A stretch of 64,000 nt of DNA from Silene conica (lineage: Eukaryota; Streptophyta; Magnoliopsida; Caryophyllales; Caryophyllaceae): contig CM055315.2 in NCBI GenBank assembly GCA_029255685.2, positions 56,515,181 to 56,579,180 on the forward strand, in the 5' to 3' direction. Positions 23,901-35,667 of this stretch are shown here, piece by piece. The position numbers and the translations under genes are program-made. Numbering within the stretch: the stretch's first letter is position 1; each line of letters opens with the position of its first letter. Below the pieces are notes generated by a model. The model ran no database searches. It was not told the origin of the DNA and saw nothing but the letters and a program-made list of their open reading frames with translations.

Positions 23901-24856
23901 TCGACAGTTACCCATTTACGATTTGCTTAGATTTAAATTATGTTGCTATTGAGGGATAACTTATATCCCTTGTAAATTTTCAATTATCCTGTATAAGTTT
24001 TACTTTCTCTTTAGTTTTAATCTTCCGCATGTTGTTTTGATATTCCGCGATCAAGTTTTATTTATATATGTCGAATGTTTTAATAACTATCGCATTTCCG
24101 CTGCAAGTTAGTTGTTTATTGTTATGTAATATCGCGGGATGTCACATAGAGTTTAAGGGCATACCGTAGAATTTAAATATTATAGGGGTACAACGTAGAA
24201 AATTGAAAAACTCGAGAGTACACCGTAAAATATCCCAAAATATAATTAATACCTAATGAATCATAAAATGATGAAATTGTTACCATCTTGAAACTTTCGT
24301 TAGCAAAATCACACTTCTATAACAAAAAATCATAAAAAAAATAAAATCTTTCACCTTGAAAGACAAAGAAGATCACAATCTAGGATCATTCATTGAAATT
24401 CTTAATTCCTAAAGTTCGCTAAAATTTCCGATTTTCCGTTTATATATGGTAATAGATTATTACCACAAATAAGATTTTATATTTATTTTATTATTATAAG
24501 CTATAAATCGTCTAGTTAATTTACATAAAACAAATTAATAGTTGTATTTTAATGCGAAGATACTAAGCATCATTACTATATAATTAATTAAAATAATTCA
24601 TCAAAAACACATAAGAACATCTAAATCTTTTTAAAACGATTATAATAAATGAGTAACCTAACACACAAATCGTTTATTTTAGGTAATATAATCGATATGA
24701 CACTAAAGTTGGTTAAATATGAAAGAACCCAATAAAACATCACAATATTTATTCAAAACATATATTCGTAGCAGTCTGATTGGTAGGCAATTTTCTGTTT
24801 CCAAAAGCTAATAAATAATTTGAATTAATGAATTTGGTACCATATATTTGCGTAGC

Positions 24857-24864
24857 TATATAAA
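24857..24864 (+). promoter_or_regulatory. TATA box of peptide gene 1
   Basis: TATATAAA, 126 bp upstream of the ATG, inside a well-conserved stretch. Equivalent boxes lie at 29183-29190, 33515-33522, 37846-37853 and 42177-42184, 122-125 bp from their ATGs. The expected transcription start is about 30 bp downstream. Confidence 0.65.
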
Positions 24865-24982
24865 TATCATACACATGTGTACATTACATTTCACAAATAA
24901 AAATTATAATAACAAATAAAAACATAGCTCACATTTCACCAAAAAAAAAAAAAACAAATAAAAACATAGTACATTTGAAAAA

Positions 24983-25667
24983 ATGGAGTTTGTTATTTCA
25001 TTGAAGTCAACCTTGTTCCTTGCTCTAATAATTTCATCAAGTTAGTTATTTTTTCTATTTATTTTTATGCATTATCTTTATTAGCAACTTCAAAAATTTT
25101 GTATATGCTTTTAGTCTGTGACCTTTTTTATAACAATTTATCATTTATTTAAAGAACTCAAAGTTTTTGAAAAATTAGAACGCGATTTTTATTCGTTTTT
25201 CAATTATTACTAGTTATTTTTCACGTAGCTTTTATAAAATTCAGAAATATTTTGGTATCCAAATTTATAAAAGTACAATCTCACTTTCTGTAGTACAAAA
25301 TCATAATTTCATTGGTTTACATATTGAAAATGTAAATAGTCTTACGCAAGTGTTATATTGTATAAAACTGTTTTGTACTTTTTATAAAAAAATCATACTT
25401 ATTAAAAAAATATAACGGTTCATAAATATTAATTTTATTATTGCAGGCTTGTCATTTTTTTTCAGTGAAGTGGATTCGAGTTCGTTGAATGTTGTTCGAG
25501 CAAAAGAAAATATCAACACGAACATTATAATAACTATAAAACCTTGTACACAAAATAGTGATTGTACTGATTATTCGGCTCAATATTGTAACCCTGCAAG
25601 AAGATGTTTTGGACGTTGCATAGAAGGTTACTGTAGGTGTACTGGTATATGTGGTGTCAATTATTAA
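24983..25667 (+). CDS. NCR-like secreted cysteine-rich peptide, copy 1
   Basis: Two-exon gene: exon 1 24983-25040, intron 25041-25446 (GT...AG, donor GTTAGT, acceptor ATTGCAG), exon 2 25447-25667. The splice is phase 1 and restores a Ser codon (A+GC), giving a 92-aa precursor. Residues 1 to about 24 are a hydrophobic signal peptide (MEFVISLKSTLFLALIIS...). A hydrophilic stretch follows and then eight cysteines spaced C-x5-C-x7-C-x5-C-x3-C-x4-C-x1-C-x3-C, ending GVNY. Six of these (C-x5-C ... C-x4-C-x1-C with NSDC and EGYCRC) match the style of nodule-type NCR/late-nodulin peptides rather than the classical defensin spacing. Such peptides are secreted, disulfide-bonded, and act in defence, signalling or symbiosis; the role here is unknown. 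This copy has Val at position 4 where the others have Leu, and TTATAAAG where the other copies have AATAAAG about 95 nt past the stop. Confidence 0.82.
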
Positions 25668-26064
25668 ATTATTCGACACTTTTTATATTTAATAACAAAA
25701 ATATGCAACTGGTCACATACGCAAGTGTATTCATATATGTTACCTTTGTTGACTCACTCGAGTTATAAAGTTTCTCAACAATTTTACATGGAATCAAAAT
25801 AACTTTCTTTATTGGACTCAAGATTGTTGTTTAGTATCATTAATATCCCTTAATAACCAATTGAAAATATATGTGAACATCAAGATATTAACATATCATG
25901 ATGTAAAACTACGTTAAATTAAATTCGCCATCATATTATTATTTAATCATATATGCTTATACTAGCTAATAAACCATGCAAAATTGCATAAACATGTATA
26001 AAATAAATAAGTAAACAATTTTTAAAATTAAATAGTTACAATTATTATAGTATATATCTACGAC

Positions 26065-26301
26065 ATGTTACACATATACTCAATTGGTACAAGATTTGAA
26101 GGATGGAGGTATCATGGTAATTTGATAGAAAACAGTCCAAGGAGAAGCTTCAAATTGAATACATTTCAATGGAAGAAAGTAAGCTTCTACATAACTTTCC
26201 GAAATGTCAATACGACAAGCCTAACTTCCAAATTTTATATCACAAGATATAATCATGATAATCCTATGATTCTTGTATTAGTGGAAAGATTAAGGTCTTA
26301 A
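26065..26301 (+). other. 78-codon ORF conserved in the array, probably not a gene
   Basis: An ATG-initiated ORF (MLHIYSIGTRFEGW...) with no recognised domain, downstream of each peptide gene. Intact counterparts lie at 30391-30627, 34722-34958 and 39053-39289. In unit 5 (from 43384) a 3-nt insertion creates an in-frame TAA at 43489-43491. Since whole units are nearly identical, sharing the ORF is weak evidence for coding, and the broken copy argues against it. Confidence 0.25.
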
Positions 26302-27003
26302 ATTCATAACGGAATTTAAATCAGCACCATATTAGGTCTATAAGTTGCGTTATGGCCAATGCAAATATATTGCGCATTACTAGACAACGCATGACCTATG
26401 TTCACTAAAAGAACATGAATTCAAGATTTACTCAACATTTAAGGTTGATTCTTTTTGGGATAAAAGTGACGTGCGATAGATTTTAAATTAGCAATTATGG
26501 GCCTTGATTTTCGCACTGAGTAAAGAGATATGTCTCCTACAAGATGCGTCTGATTTCCAGAGTTGTTCCCCAACCCAGTTTTGGTCCCTCTCAAAACTTG
26601 AAACCTAAGGCCTCTAAAACCTTCTAAATTGTGTTACCAATGAGTCCATTGGACTCTAGGGATAGTTTAGAGCATTTTTAGGAGCCTTTCAACTTGAAAA
26701 TACACTCATCTGAATCAAGCTAAAATAAAGCCCAAGTGGTTCGCCAATTCTCGGATTTTGGAGCATATGCACAATGTCGCTTTCAACCTTTCCTCTTTTG
26801 ATCAAGAAAGCACTAGTACTATTTTGGAAGCTTTCACAAGTCTCTTACGGTGCATTTCAATTGCCAAAAAGTCAACATCATTGTAGATGACCAACGGAGC
26901 AAACAAAAAAGGAAGGTTATACTTATTTGTGGAAGTCTAAGATGTGTAAGGTCATTAATGTGTAAGATGTGTTTGTTAGCAACCAATTCGTGGCCCTTAG
27001 ATG

Positions 27004-30000
27004 GTTAATATTTTAAAGCCTTTGTCTATATACAACTAGGAAACTAACTTGTAACATTCGTATTTTAAGAATGAATATATGAGTTTTTAGAGACCCTAAA
27101 TTTGTTGCTTAGTGCTTGGACATCGCGTATTTTCTTAGTGGCTCCCTCACAAACCCCTTACTCATGGACTCTCCAACTTGTCTTTGCAATTCTTGAGTAT
27201 ATTTTCAATCACTTCCTTGTTGGTAATTTAAGTGTAATTACCGGCTCATTTTCCGTAATTTGGTTTGGTTGAAAGACGGGCGAACTTTTAAATAATAGAG
27301 TTAGTTCGGGAAGTACGGAGTGTACACTAGACTACTGTTTAAAAGTTTGCGATATAGTTGTCTTACGAACGACTATGCAGGGGTCTGGCTTATGTTTGGG
27401 TGACGGTTATGTCATTCTAAGATGTGTTGGTAACGGTTATGTTACCTTGTTTGTCAATAGATAGCGGTGGTACGATTTGTGTATCATTGTAACGAACTAA
27501 TGCCACCCAAGTTATGGGATTTATCTTTGTTCGGGATTGGTCGAAGGTCGTGATCATGCGCTCCCGCTGTTGGACGTCGTGCTTATGTGCTCCGGTCCCC
27601 GTGTGGCGTTCGGTGTAGGTTATTACATCGAAAAATCTGGCCAGGTCTTAGGCATATAGTCAGCGGTTATGCTATACATAGAGTCGGTGTCGTGGTTATG
27701 CGTCCCGATAGCTAGTGTCGTGGTTATGCGATCTAGTGGTCAGTGGTAACGGTTATGTTCCCTGATGACGTTCATTATATTCTTGTGTGTTATTTATTTG
27801 ATTGGCCATGCCACGTCGTTGTTGGCCGCTGAGTTTATCATTTGGTTGTTTTTTGTATGAGTGAACATGCCTCCTAGTTGTTGGCCGCTGAGTCATTCAC
27901 TTGGTTGATTACCCGTTTTGATAATAGTTCATATGTTGACTGTGATTATGTTTCACATGATGATCTATGCCATTTTCACATGTTTTGACGTACCGTTCAT
28001 CCCTTGTTCATGATGGTCATATTCGAATATATATCATGTTTGATTACTTATTTAAGAATATGCATGTTCATATGTATATGTTATGTCCTATTACCGTTTA
28101 CGTGTTTTATGACAAAAAGTGGCTGGGAGAACCTCGAGTTACTCCCCACTGACTGTGGCGTACATGTTTCATGTATGTAGGTTGGTCTGTTTGGGGAATA
28201 TGTGTGGCTAGCGAGCATTGTTGATTATTCGACAGTTACCCATTTACGATTTTCTTAGATTTAAATTATGTTGCTATTGAGGGATAACTTATCCCTGTAA
28301 ATTTTAAATTTTACTATATAAGTTTTACTTTCTCTTTAGTTTTAATCTTCTGCATGTTGTTTTGATATTCCGCGATCAAGTTTTATTTATATATGTCGAA
28401 TGTTTTTATAACTATCACATTTCCGCTGCAAGTTACTTGTTTATTGTTATGTAATATCGCGGGATGTCACATAGAGTTTAAGGGCATACCGTAGAATTTA
28501 AATAATGTAGGGATACAACGTAGAAAATTGAAAAACTCGAGGGTACACCGTAAAATATCCCAAAATATAATTAATACCTAATGAATCATAAAATGATGAA
28601 ATTGTTACCATCTTGAAACTTTCGTTAGCAAAATCACACTTCTATAACAAATAATCATAAAAAAAATACAATCTTTCACTTTGAAAGACAAAGAAGATCA
28701 CAATCTAGGATCATTCATTGAAATTCTTAATTCCTAAAGTTCGCTAAAATTTCCGATTTTCCGTTTATATATGGTAATAGATTATTACCACAAATAAGAT
28801 TTTATATTTATTTTATTATTATAAGCTATAAATCGTCTAGTTAATTTACATAAAAAAAAATTAATAGTTGTATTTTAATGCGAAGATACTAAGCATCATT
28901 ACTATATAATTAATTAAAATAATTCATCAAAAACACATAAGAACATCTAAATCTTTTTAAAACGATTATAATAAATGAGTAACCTAACACACAAATCGTT
29001 TATTTTAGGTAATATAATCGATATGAAACTAAAGTTGGTTACATATGAAAGAACCCAATAAAACATCACAATGTTTATTCAAAACATATATTCGTAGCAG
29101 TCTGATTGGTAGGCAATTTTCTGTTTCGAAAAGCTAATAAATAATTTGAATTAATAAATTTGGTACCATATATTTGCGTAGCTATATAAATATCATACAC
29201 ATGTGTACATTACATTTCACAAATAAAAATTATAATAACAAATAAAAACATAGCTCACATTTCACCAAAAAAAAAAAAACAAATAAAAACATAGTACATT
29301 TGAAAAAATGGAGTTTCTTATTTCATTGAAGTCAACCTTGTTCCTTGCTCTAATAATTTCATCAAGTTAGTTATTTTTTCTATTTATTTTTATGCATTAT
29401 TTTTATTAGCAACTTCTAAAATTTTGTATATGCTTTTAGTCTGGGACCTTTTTTATAACAATTTATCATTTATTTAAAGAACTCAAAGTTTTTGAAAAAT
29501 TAGAACGCGATTTTTATTCGTTTTTCAATTATTACTAGTTATTTTTCACGTAGCTTTTATATAATTCAGAAATATTTTGGCATCCAAATTTATAAAAGTA
29601 CGATCTCACTTTCTGTAGTACAAAATCATAATTTCATTGGTTTACATATTGAAAATGTAAATAGTCTTACGCAAGTGTTATATTGTATAAAACTGTTTTG
29701 TACTTTTTATAAAAAAAATCATACTTATTAAAAAAATATATCGGTTCATAAATATTAATTTTATTATTGCAGGCTTGTCATTTTTTTTCAGTGAAGTGGA
29801 TTCGAGTTCGTTGAATGTTGTTCGAGCAAAAGAAAATATCAACACGAACATTATCATAACTATAAAACCTTGTACACAAAATAGTGATTGTACTGATTAT
29901 TCGGCTCAATATTGTAACCCTGCAAGAAGATGTTTTGGACGTTGCATAGAAGGTTACTGTAGGTGTACTGGTATATGTGGTGTCAATTATTAAATTATTC

Positions 30001-31336
30001 GACACTTTTTATATTTAATAACTAAAATATGCAACTGGTCACATATGCAAGTGTATTCATATATGTTACCTTTGTTGACTCACTCGAGTAATAAAGTTTC
30101 TCAACAATTTTACATGGAATCAAAATAACTTTCTTTATTGGACTCAAGATTGTAGTTTAGTATCATTAATATCCCTTAATAACCAATTGAAAATATATGT
30201 GAACATCAAGAAATTAACATATCATGATGTAAAACTACGTTAAATTAAATTCGCCATCATATTATTATTTAATCATATATGCTTATACTAGCTAATAAAC
30301 CATGCAAAATTGCATAAACATGTATAAAATAAATAAGTAAACAATTTTTAAAATTAAATAGTTACAATTATTATAGTATATATCTACGACATGTTACACA
30401 TATACTCAATTGGTACAAGATTTGAAGGATGGGGGTATCATGGTAATTTGATAGAAAACAGTCCAAGGAGAAGCTTCAAATTGAATACATTTCAATGCAA
30501 GAAAGTAAGCTTCTACATAACTTTCCGAAATGTCAATACGACAAGCCTAACTTCCAAATTTTATATCACAAGATATAATCATGATAATCCTATGATTCTT
30601 GTATTAGTGGAAAGATTAAGGTCTTAAATTCATAACGGAATTTAAATCAGCACCATATTAGGTCTATAAGTTGCGTTATGGCCAATGCAAATATATTGCG
30701 CATTTCTAGACAACGCATGACCTATGTTCACTAAAAGAACACGAATTCAAGATTTACTCAACATTTAAGGTTGATTCTTTTTGGGATAAAAGTGACGTGC
30801 GATAGATTTTAAATTAGCAATTATGGGCCTTGATTTTCGCACTGAGCTAAGAGATATGTCTCCTACAAGATGCGTCTGATTTCCAGAGTTGTTCCCCAAC
30901 CCAGTTTTGGTCCCTCTCAAAACTTGAGACCTAAGGCCTCTAAAACCTTCTAAGTTGTGTTACCAATGAGCCCATTGGACTCTAGGGATAGTTTAGAGCA
31001 TTTTTAGGAGCCTTTCAACTTGAAAATACACTCATCTGAATCAAGCTAATTAAAATAAAGCCCAAGTGGTTTGCCAATTCTCGGATTTTGGAGCATATGC
31101 ACAATGTCGCTTTCAACCTTTCCTCTTTTGATCAAGAAAGCACTAGTACTATTTTGGAAGCTTTCACAAGTCTCTTACGGTGCATTTCAATTGCCAAGAA
31201 GTCAACATCATTGTAGATGACCAACGGAGCAAGAAAGAAAAAAGGAAGGTTATACTTATTTGTGGAAGTCTAAGATGTGTAAGGTCATTAATGTGTAAGA
31301 TGTGTTTGTTAGCAACCAATTCGTGGCCCTTAGATG
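27004..31336 (+). repeat. Array unit 2
   Basis: Same order as unit 1; period 4322 from unit 1. The truncated LTR runs from about 27302 to its terminus at 28471, the gene is at 29308-29993, and the 78-codon ORF at 30391-30627. The left part (about 26500-27300 across the junction) shows an LTR-like TGTTAGCAACCAATTCGTGG start followed by TATA-like TCTATATAC. Confidence 0.9.
29308..29993 (+). CDS. NCR-like secreted cysteine-rich peptide, copy 2
   Basis: Exon 1 29308-29365, intron 29366-29772, exon 2 29773-29993; 92 aa. The precursor begins MEFLISLK and the cysteine domain is identical to copy 1 (only a synonymous ATA to ATC change in exon 2). The intron differs from copy 1 at roughly eight positions, while the 279-nt coding sequence differs at two. 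A canonical AATAAA is at 30090-30095, about 100 nt past the stop. TATA box at 29183-29190. Confidence 0.82.
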
Positions 31337-34300
31337 GTTAAGATTTTAAAGCCTTTGTCTATATACAACTAGGAAACTAACTTGTAACATTCGTATTTTA
31401 AGAATGAATATATGAGCTTTTAGAGACCCTAAATTCGTTGCTTAGTGCTTGGACATCGCGTATTTTCTTAGTGGCTCCCTCACAAACCCCTTACTCATGG
31501 ACTCTTCAACTTGTCTTTGCAATTCTTGAGTATATTTTCAATCACTTCCTTGTTGGTAATTTAAGTGTAATTACCGGTTCATTTTCCGTAATTTGGGTTT
31601 GGTTCAAAGACGGGCGAACTTTTAAATAATAGAGTTAGTTCGGGAAGTACGGAGTGTAAACTAGACTACTGTTTAAAATTTTGCGGTATAGTTGTCTTAC
31701 GAACGACTATGCGGGGGTCTGGCTTATGTTTGGGTGACGGTTATGTCATTCTAAGATGAGTTGGTAACGGTTATGTTACCTTGTTTGTCAATAGATAGCG
31801 GTGGTACGATTTGTGTATCATTGTAATGAACTAATGCCACCCAAGTTATGGGATTTATCTTTGTTCGGGATTGGTCGAAGGTCGTGATCATGCGCTCCCG
31901 TAGTTGGAGGTCGTGCTTATGTGCTCCGGTCCCCGTGTGGCGTTCGGTGTAGGTTATTACATCGAAAGGTCTGGCCATGTCTTAGGCATATAGTCAGCGG
32001 TTATGCTATACATAGAGTCGGTGTCGTGGTTATGCGTCCCGATAGCTAGTGTCGTGGTTATGCGATCTAGTGGTCAGTGGTAACGGTTATGTTCCCTGAT
32101 GACGTTCATTCTATTCTTGTGTGTTATTTCTTTGATTGGCCATGCCACGTCGTTGTTGGCCGCTGAGTTTATCATTTGGTTGTTTTTTGTATGAGTGAAC
32201 ATGCCACCTAGTTGTTGGCCGCTGAGTCATTCACTTGGTTGATTACCCGTTTTGATAATAGTTCCTATGTTGACTGTGATTATGTTTCACATGATGATCT
32301 ATGCCATTTTCACATGTTTTGACGTACCGTTCATCCCTTGTTCATGATGGTCATATTCGAATATATATCATGTTTGATTACTTATTTAAGAATATGCATG
32401 TTCATATGTATATGTTATGTCGTATTACCGTTTACGTGTTTTATGACAAAAAGTGGCTGGGAGAACCTCGAGTTAGTCCCCACTGACTGTGGCGTACATG
32501 TTTCATGTATGTAGGTTGGTCTGTTTGGGGAATATGTGTGGCTAGCGAGCATTGTTGATTATTAGACAGTTACCCATTTACGATTTTCTTAGATTTAAAT
32601 TATGTTGCTATTGAGGGATAACTTATCCCTGTAAAATTTTCAATTATACTATATAAGTTTTACTTTCTCTTTAGTTTTAATCTTCCGCATGTTGTTTTGA
32701 TATTCAGCGATCAAGTTTTATTTATATATGTCGAATGTTTTTATAACTATCGCATTTCCGCTGCAAGTTACTTGTTTATTGTTATGTAATATCGCGGGAT
32801 GTCACATAGAGTTTAAGGGCATACCGTAGAATTTAAATAATGTAGGGGTACAACGTAGAAAATTGAAAAACTCGAGGGTACACCGTAAAATATCCCAAAA
32901 TATAATTAATACCTAATGAATCATAAAATGATGAAATTGTTACCATCTTTAAACTTTCATTAGCAAAATCACACTTCTATAACAAAAAATCATAAAAAAA
33001 ATACAATCTTTCACCTTGAAAGACAAAGACGAACACAATCTAGGTTCATTCATTGAAATTCTTAATTCCTAAAGTTCGCTAAAATTTCCGATTTTCCGTT
33101 TATATATGGTAATAGATTATTACCACAAATAAGATTTTATATTATTTTATTACTATAAGCTATAAATCGTCTAGTTAATTTACATAAAAAAAATTAATAG
33201 TTGCATTTCATGCGAAGATACTAAGCATCATTACTATATAATTAATTAAAATAATTCATCAAAAACACATAAGAACATCTAAATCTTTTTAAAACGATTA
33301 TAATAAATGAGTAACCTAACACACAAATCGTTTATATTAGGTAATATAATTGATATGAAACTAAAGTTGGTTAAATTTGAAAGAACCCAATAAAACATCA
33401 CAATATTTATTCAAAACATATATTCGTAGGAGTCAGATTGGTAGGCAATTTCCTGTTTCCAAAAGCTAATAAATAATTTGAATTAATGAATTTGGTACCA
33501 TATATTTGTGTAGCTATATAAATATCATACACATGTGTACATTACATTTCACAAAAAAAAATTATAATAACAAATAAAAACATAGCTCACATTTCACCAA
33601 AAAAAAAACAAATAAAAACATAGTACATTTGAAAAAATGAAGTTTCTTATTTCATTGAAGTCAACCTTGTTCCTTGCTCTAATAATTTCATCAAGTTAGT
33701 TATTTTTTCTATTTATTTTTATGCTTTATCTTTATTAGCAACTTCAAAAATTTTGTATATGCTTTTAGTCTGTGACCTTTTTTATAACAATTTATCATTT
33801 ATTTAAAGAACTCAAAGTGTTCGAAAAATTAGAACGCGATTTTTATTCGTTTTTCAATTAGTACTAGTTATTTTTCACGTAGCTTTTATATAATTCAGAA
33901 ATAATTTGGTATCCAAATTTATAAAAGTACGATCTCACTTTCTGTAGTACAAAATCATAATTTCATTTGTTTACATATTGAAAATGTAAATAGTCTTACG
34001 CAAGTGTTATATATTGTATAAAACTGTTTTGTACTTTTTATAAAAAAAATCATACTTATTAAAAAAATATATCGGTTCATAAATATTAATTTTATTATTG
34101 CAGGCTTGTCATTTTTTTTCAGTGAAGTGGATTCGAGTTCGTTGAATGTTGTTCGAGTAAAAGAAAATATCAACACGAACATTATAATAACTATAAAACC
34201 TTGTACACAAAATAGTGATTGTACTGATTATTCGGCTCAATATTGTAACCCTGCAAGAAGATGTTTTGGACGTTGCATAGAAGGTTACTGTAGGTGTACT

Positions 34301-35667
34301 GGTATATGTGGTGTCAATTATTAAATTATTCGACACTTTTTATATTTAATAACTAAAATATGCAACTGGTCACATACGCAAGTGTATTCATATATGTTAC
34401 CTTTGTTGACTCACTCGAGTAATAAAGTTTCTCAACAATTTTACATGGAATGAAAATAACTTTCTTTATTGGACTCAAGATTGTAGTTTAGTATCATTAA
34501 TATCCCTTAATAACCAATTGAAAATATATGTGAACATCAAGAAATTAACATATCATGATGTAAAACTACGTTAAATTAAATTCGCCATCATATTATTATT
34601 TAATCATATATGCTTATACTAGCTAATAAACAATGCAAAATTGCATAAACATGTATAAAATAAATAATTTAACAATTTTTAAAATTAAATAGTTACAATT
34701 ATTATAGTATATGTCTACGACATGTTACACATCTACTCAATTGGTACAAGATTTGAAGGATGGGGGTATCATGGTAATTTGATAGAAAACAGTCCAAGGA
34801 GAAGCTTCAAATTGAATACATTTCAATGGAAGAAAGTAAGCTTCTACATAACTTTCCGAAATGTCAATACGACAAGCCTAACTTCCAAATTTTATATCAC
34901 AAGATATAATCATGATAATCCTATGATTCTTGTATTAGTGGAAAGATTAAGGTCTTAAATTCATAATGGAATTTAAATCAGCACCATATTAGGTCTATAA
35001 GTTGCGTTATGGCCAATGCAAATATATTGCGCATTACTAGACAACGTATGACCTATGTTCACTAAAAGAACATGAATTCAAGATTTACTCAACATTTAAG
35101 GTTGATTCTCTTTGGGATAAAAGTGACGTCCGATAGATTTTAAATTAGCAATTATGGGCCTTGATTTTCGCACTGAGCTAAGAGATATGTCTCCTACAAG
35201 ATGCGTCTGATTTCCAGAGTTGTTCTCCAACCCAGTTTTGGTCCCTCTCAAAACTTGAGACCTAAGGCCTCTAAAACCTTCTAAGTTGTGTTACCAATGA
35301 GCCCATTGGACTCTAGGGATAGTTTAGAGCATTTTTAGGAGCCTTTCAACTTGAAAATACACTCATCTGAATCAAGCTAATTAAAATAAAGCCCAAGTGG
35401 TTCGCCAATTTTCGAATTTTGGAGCATATGCACAATATCGCTTTCAACCTTTCCTCTTTTGATCAAGAAAGCACTAGTACTATTTTGGAAGCTTTCACAA
35501 GTCTCTTACGGTGCATTTCAATTGCCAAGAAGTCAACATCATTGTAGATGACCAACGGAGCAACAAAGAAAAAAGGAAGGTTATACTTATTTGTGGAAGT
35601 CTAAGATGTGTAAGGTCATTAATGTGTAAGATATGTTTGTTAGCAACCAATTCGTGGCCCTTAGATG
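31337..35667 (+). repeat. Array unit 3
   Basis: 4331 bp. The truncated LTR runs from about 31633 to 32806, the gene is at 33637-34324, and the 78-codon ORF at 34722-34958. From here on the LTR-terminus-to-ATG distance is 831 bp instead of 837. Confidence 0.9.
33637..34324 (+). CDS. NCR-like secreted cysteine-rich peptide, copy 3
   Basis: Exon 1 33637-33694, intron 33695-34103 (409 bp), exon 2 34104-34324; 92 aa. The precursor begins MKFLISLK (Glu2 to Lys) and has Val instead of Ala in the propeptide-like stretch (VVRVKEN). The eight-cysteine domain is unchanged. Lys at position 2 in front of the hydrophobic core fits a signal peptide at least as well as Glu. AATAAA at 34421-34426; TATA box at 33515-33522. 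Confidence 0.82.

Larger units (their letters stand above)
22682..27003 (+). repeat. Array unit 1
   Basis: First visible copy of the tandem unit, joined on its left to LTR G. Order: an LTR-like stretch with TATA-like TCTATATAAA (about 22700), a truncated gypsy LTR from about 22980 to its terminus GGGATGTCACA at 24146, an 837-bp upstream region, peptide gene 1 (24983-25667), then AT-rich downstream sequence with a 78-codon ORF (26065-26301). The LTR piece has diverged CGGTTATG subrepeats (about 23080-23440) and a duplicated block with TTGTTGGCCGCT (about 23480-23580). This is the most diverged unit. Confidence 0.9.

Noticed and set aside
25449..25667. Single-exon peptide ORF starting at 25449
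   Set aside because: It starts at TTG immediately after a splice acceptor; joining the upstream ATG exon gives a perfect signal peptide and phase, in all five copies.
24983..25667. Classical plant defensin (gamma-thionin) call
   Set aside because: The cysteine spacing does not follow C-x10-C-x5-C-x3-C-x9/10-C-x6/8-C-x1-C-x3-C; only the C-x3-C, C-x1-C and final C-x3-C spacings agree.
25452..25679. Antisense 75-aa ORFs over exon 2 (also 29778, 34109, 38440, 42771)
   Set aside because: Mirror readings of the peptide exon with no signal peptide or domain.
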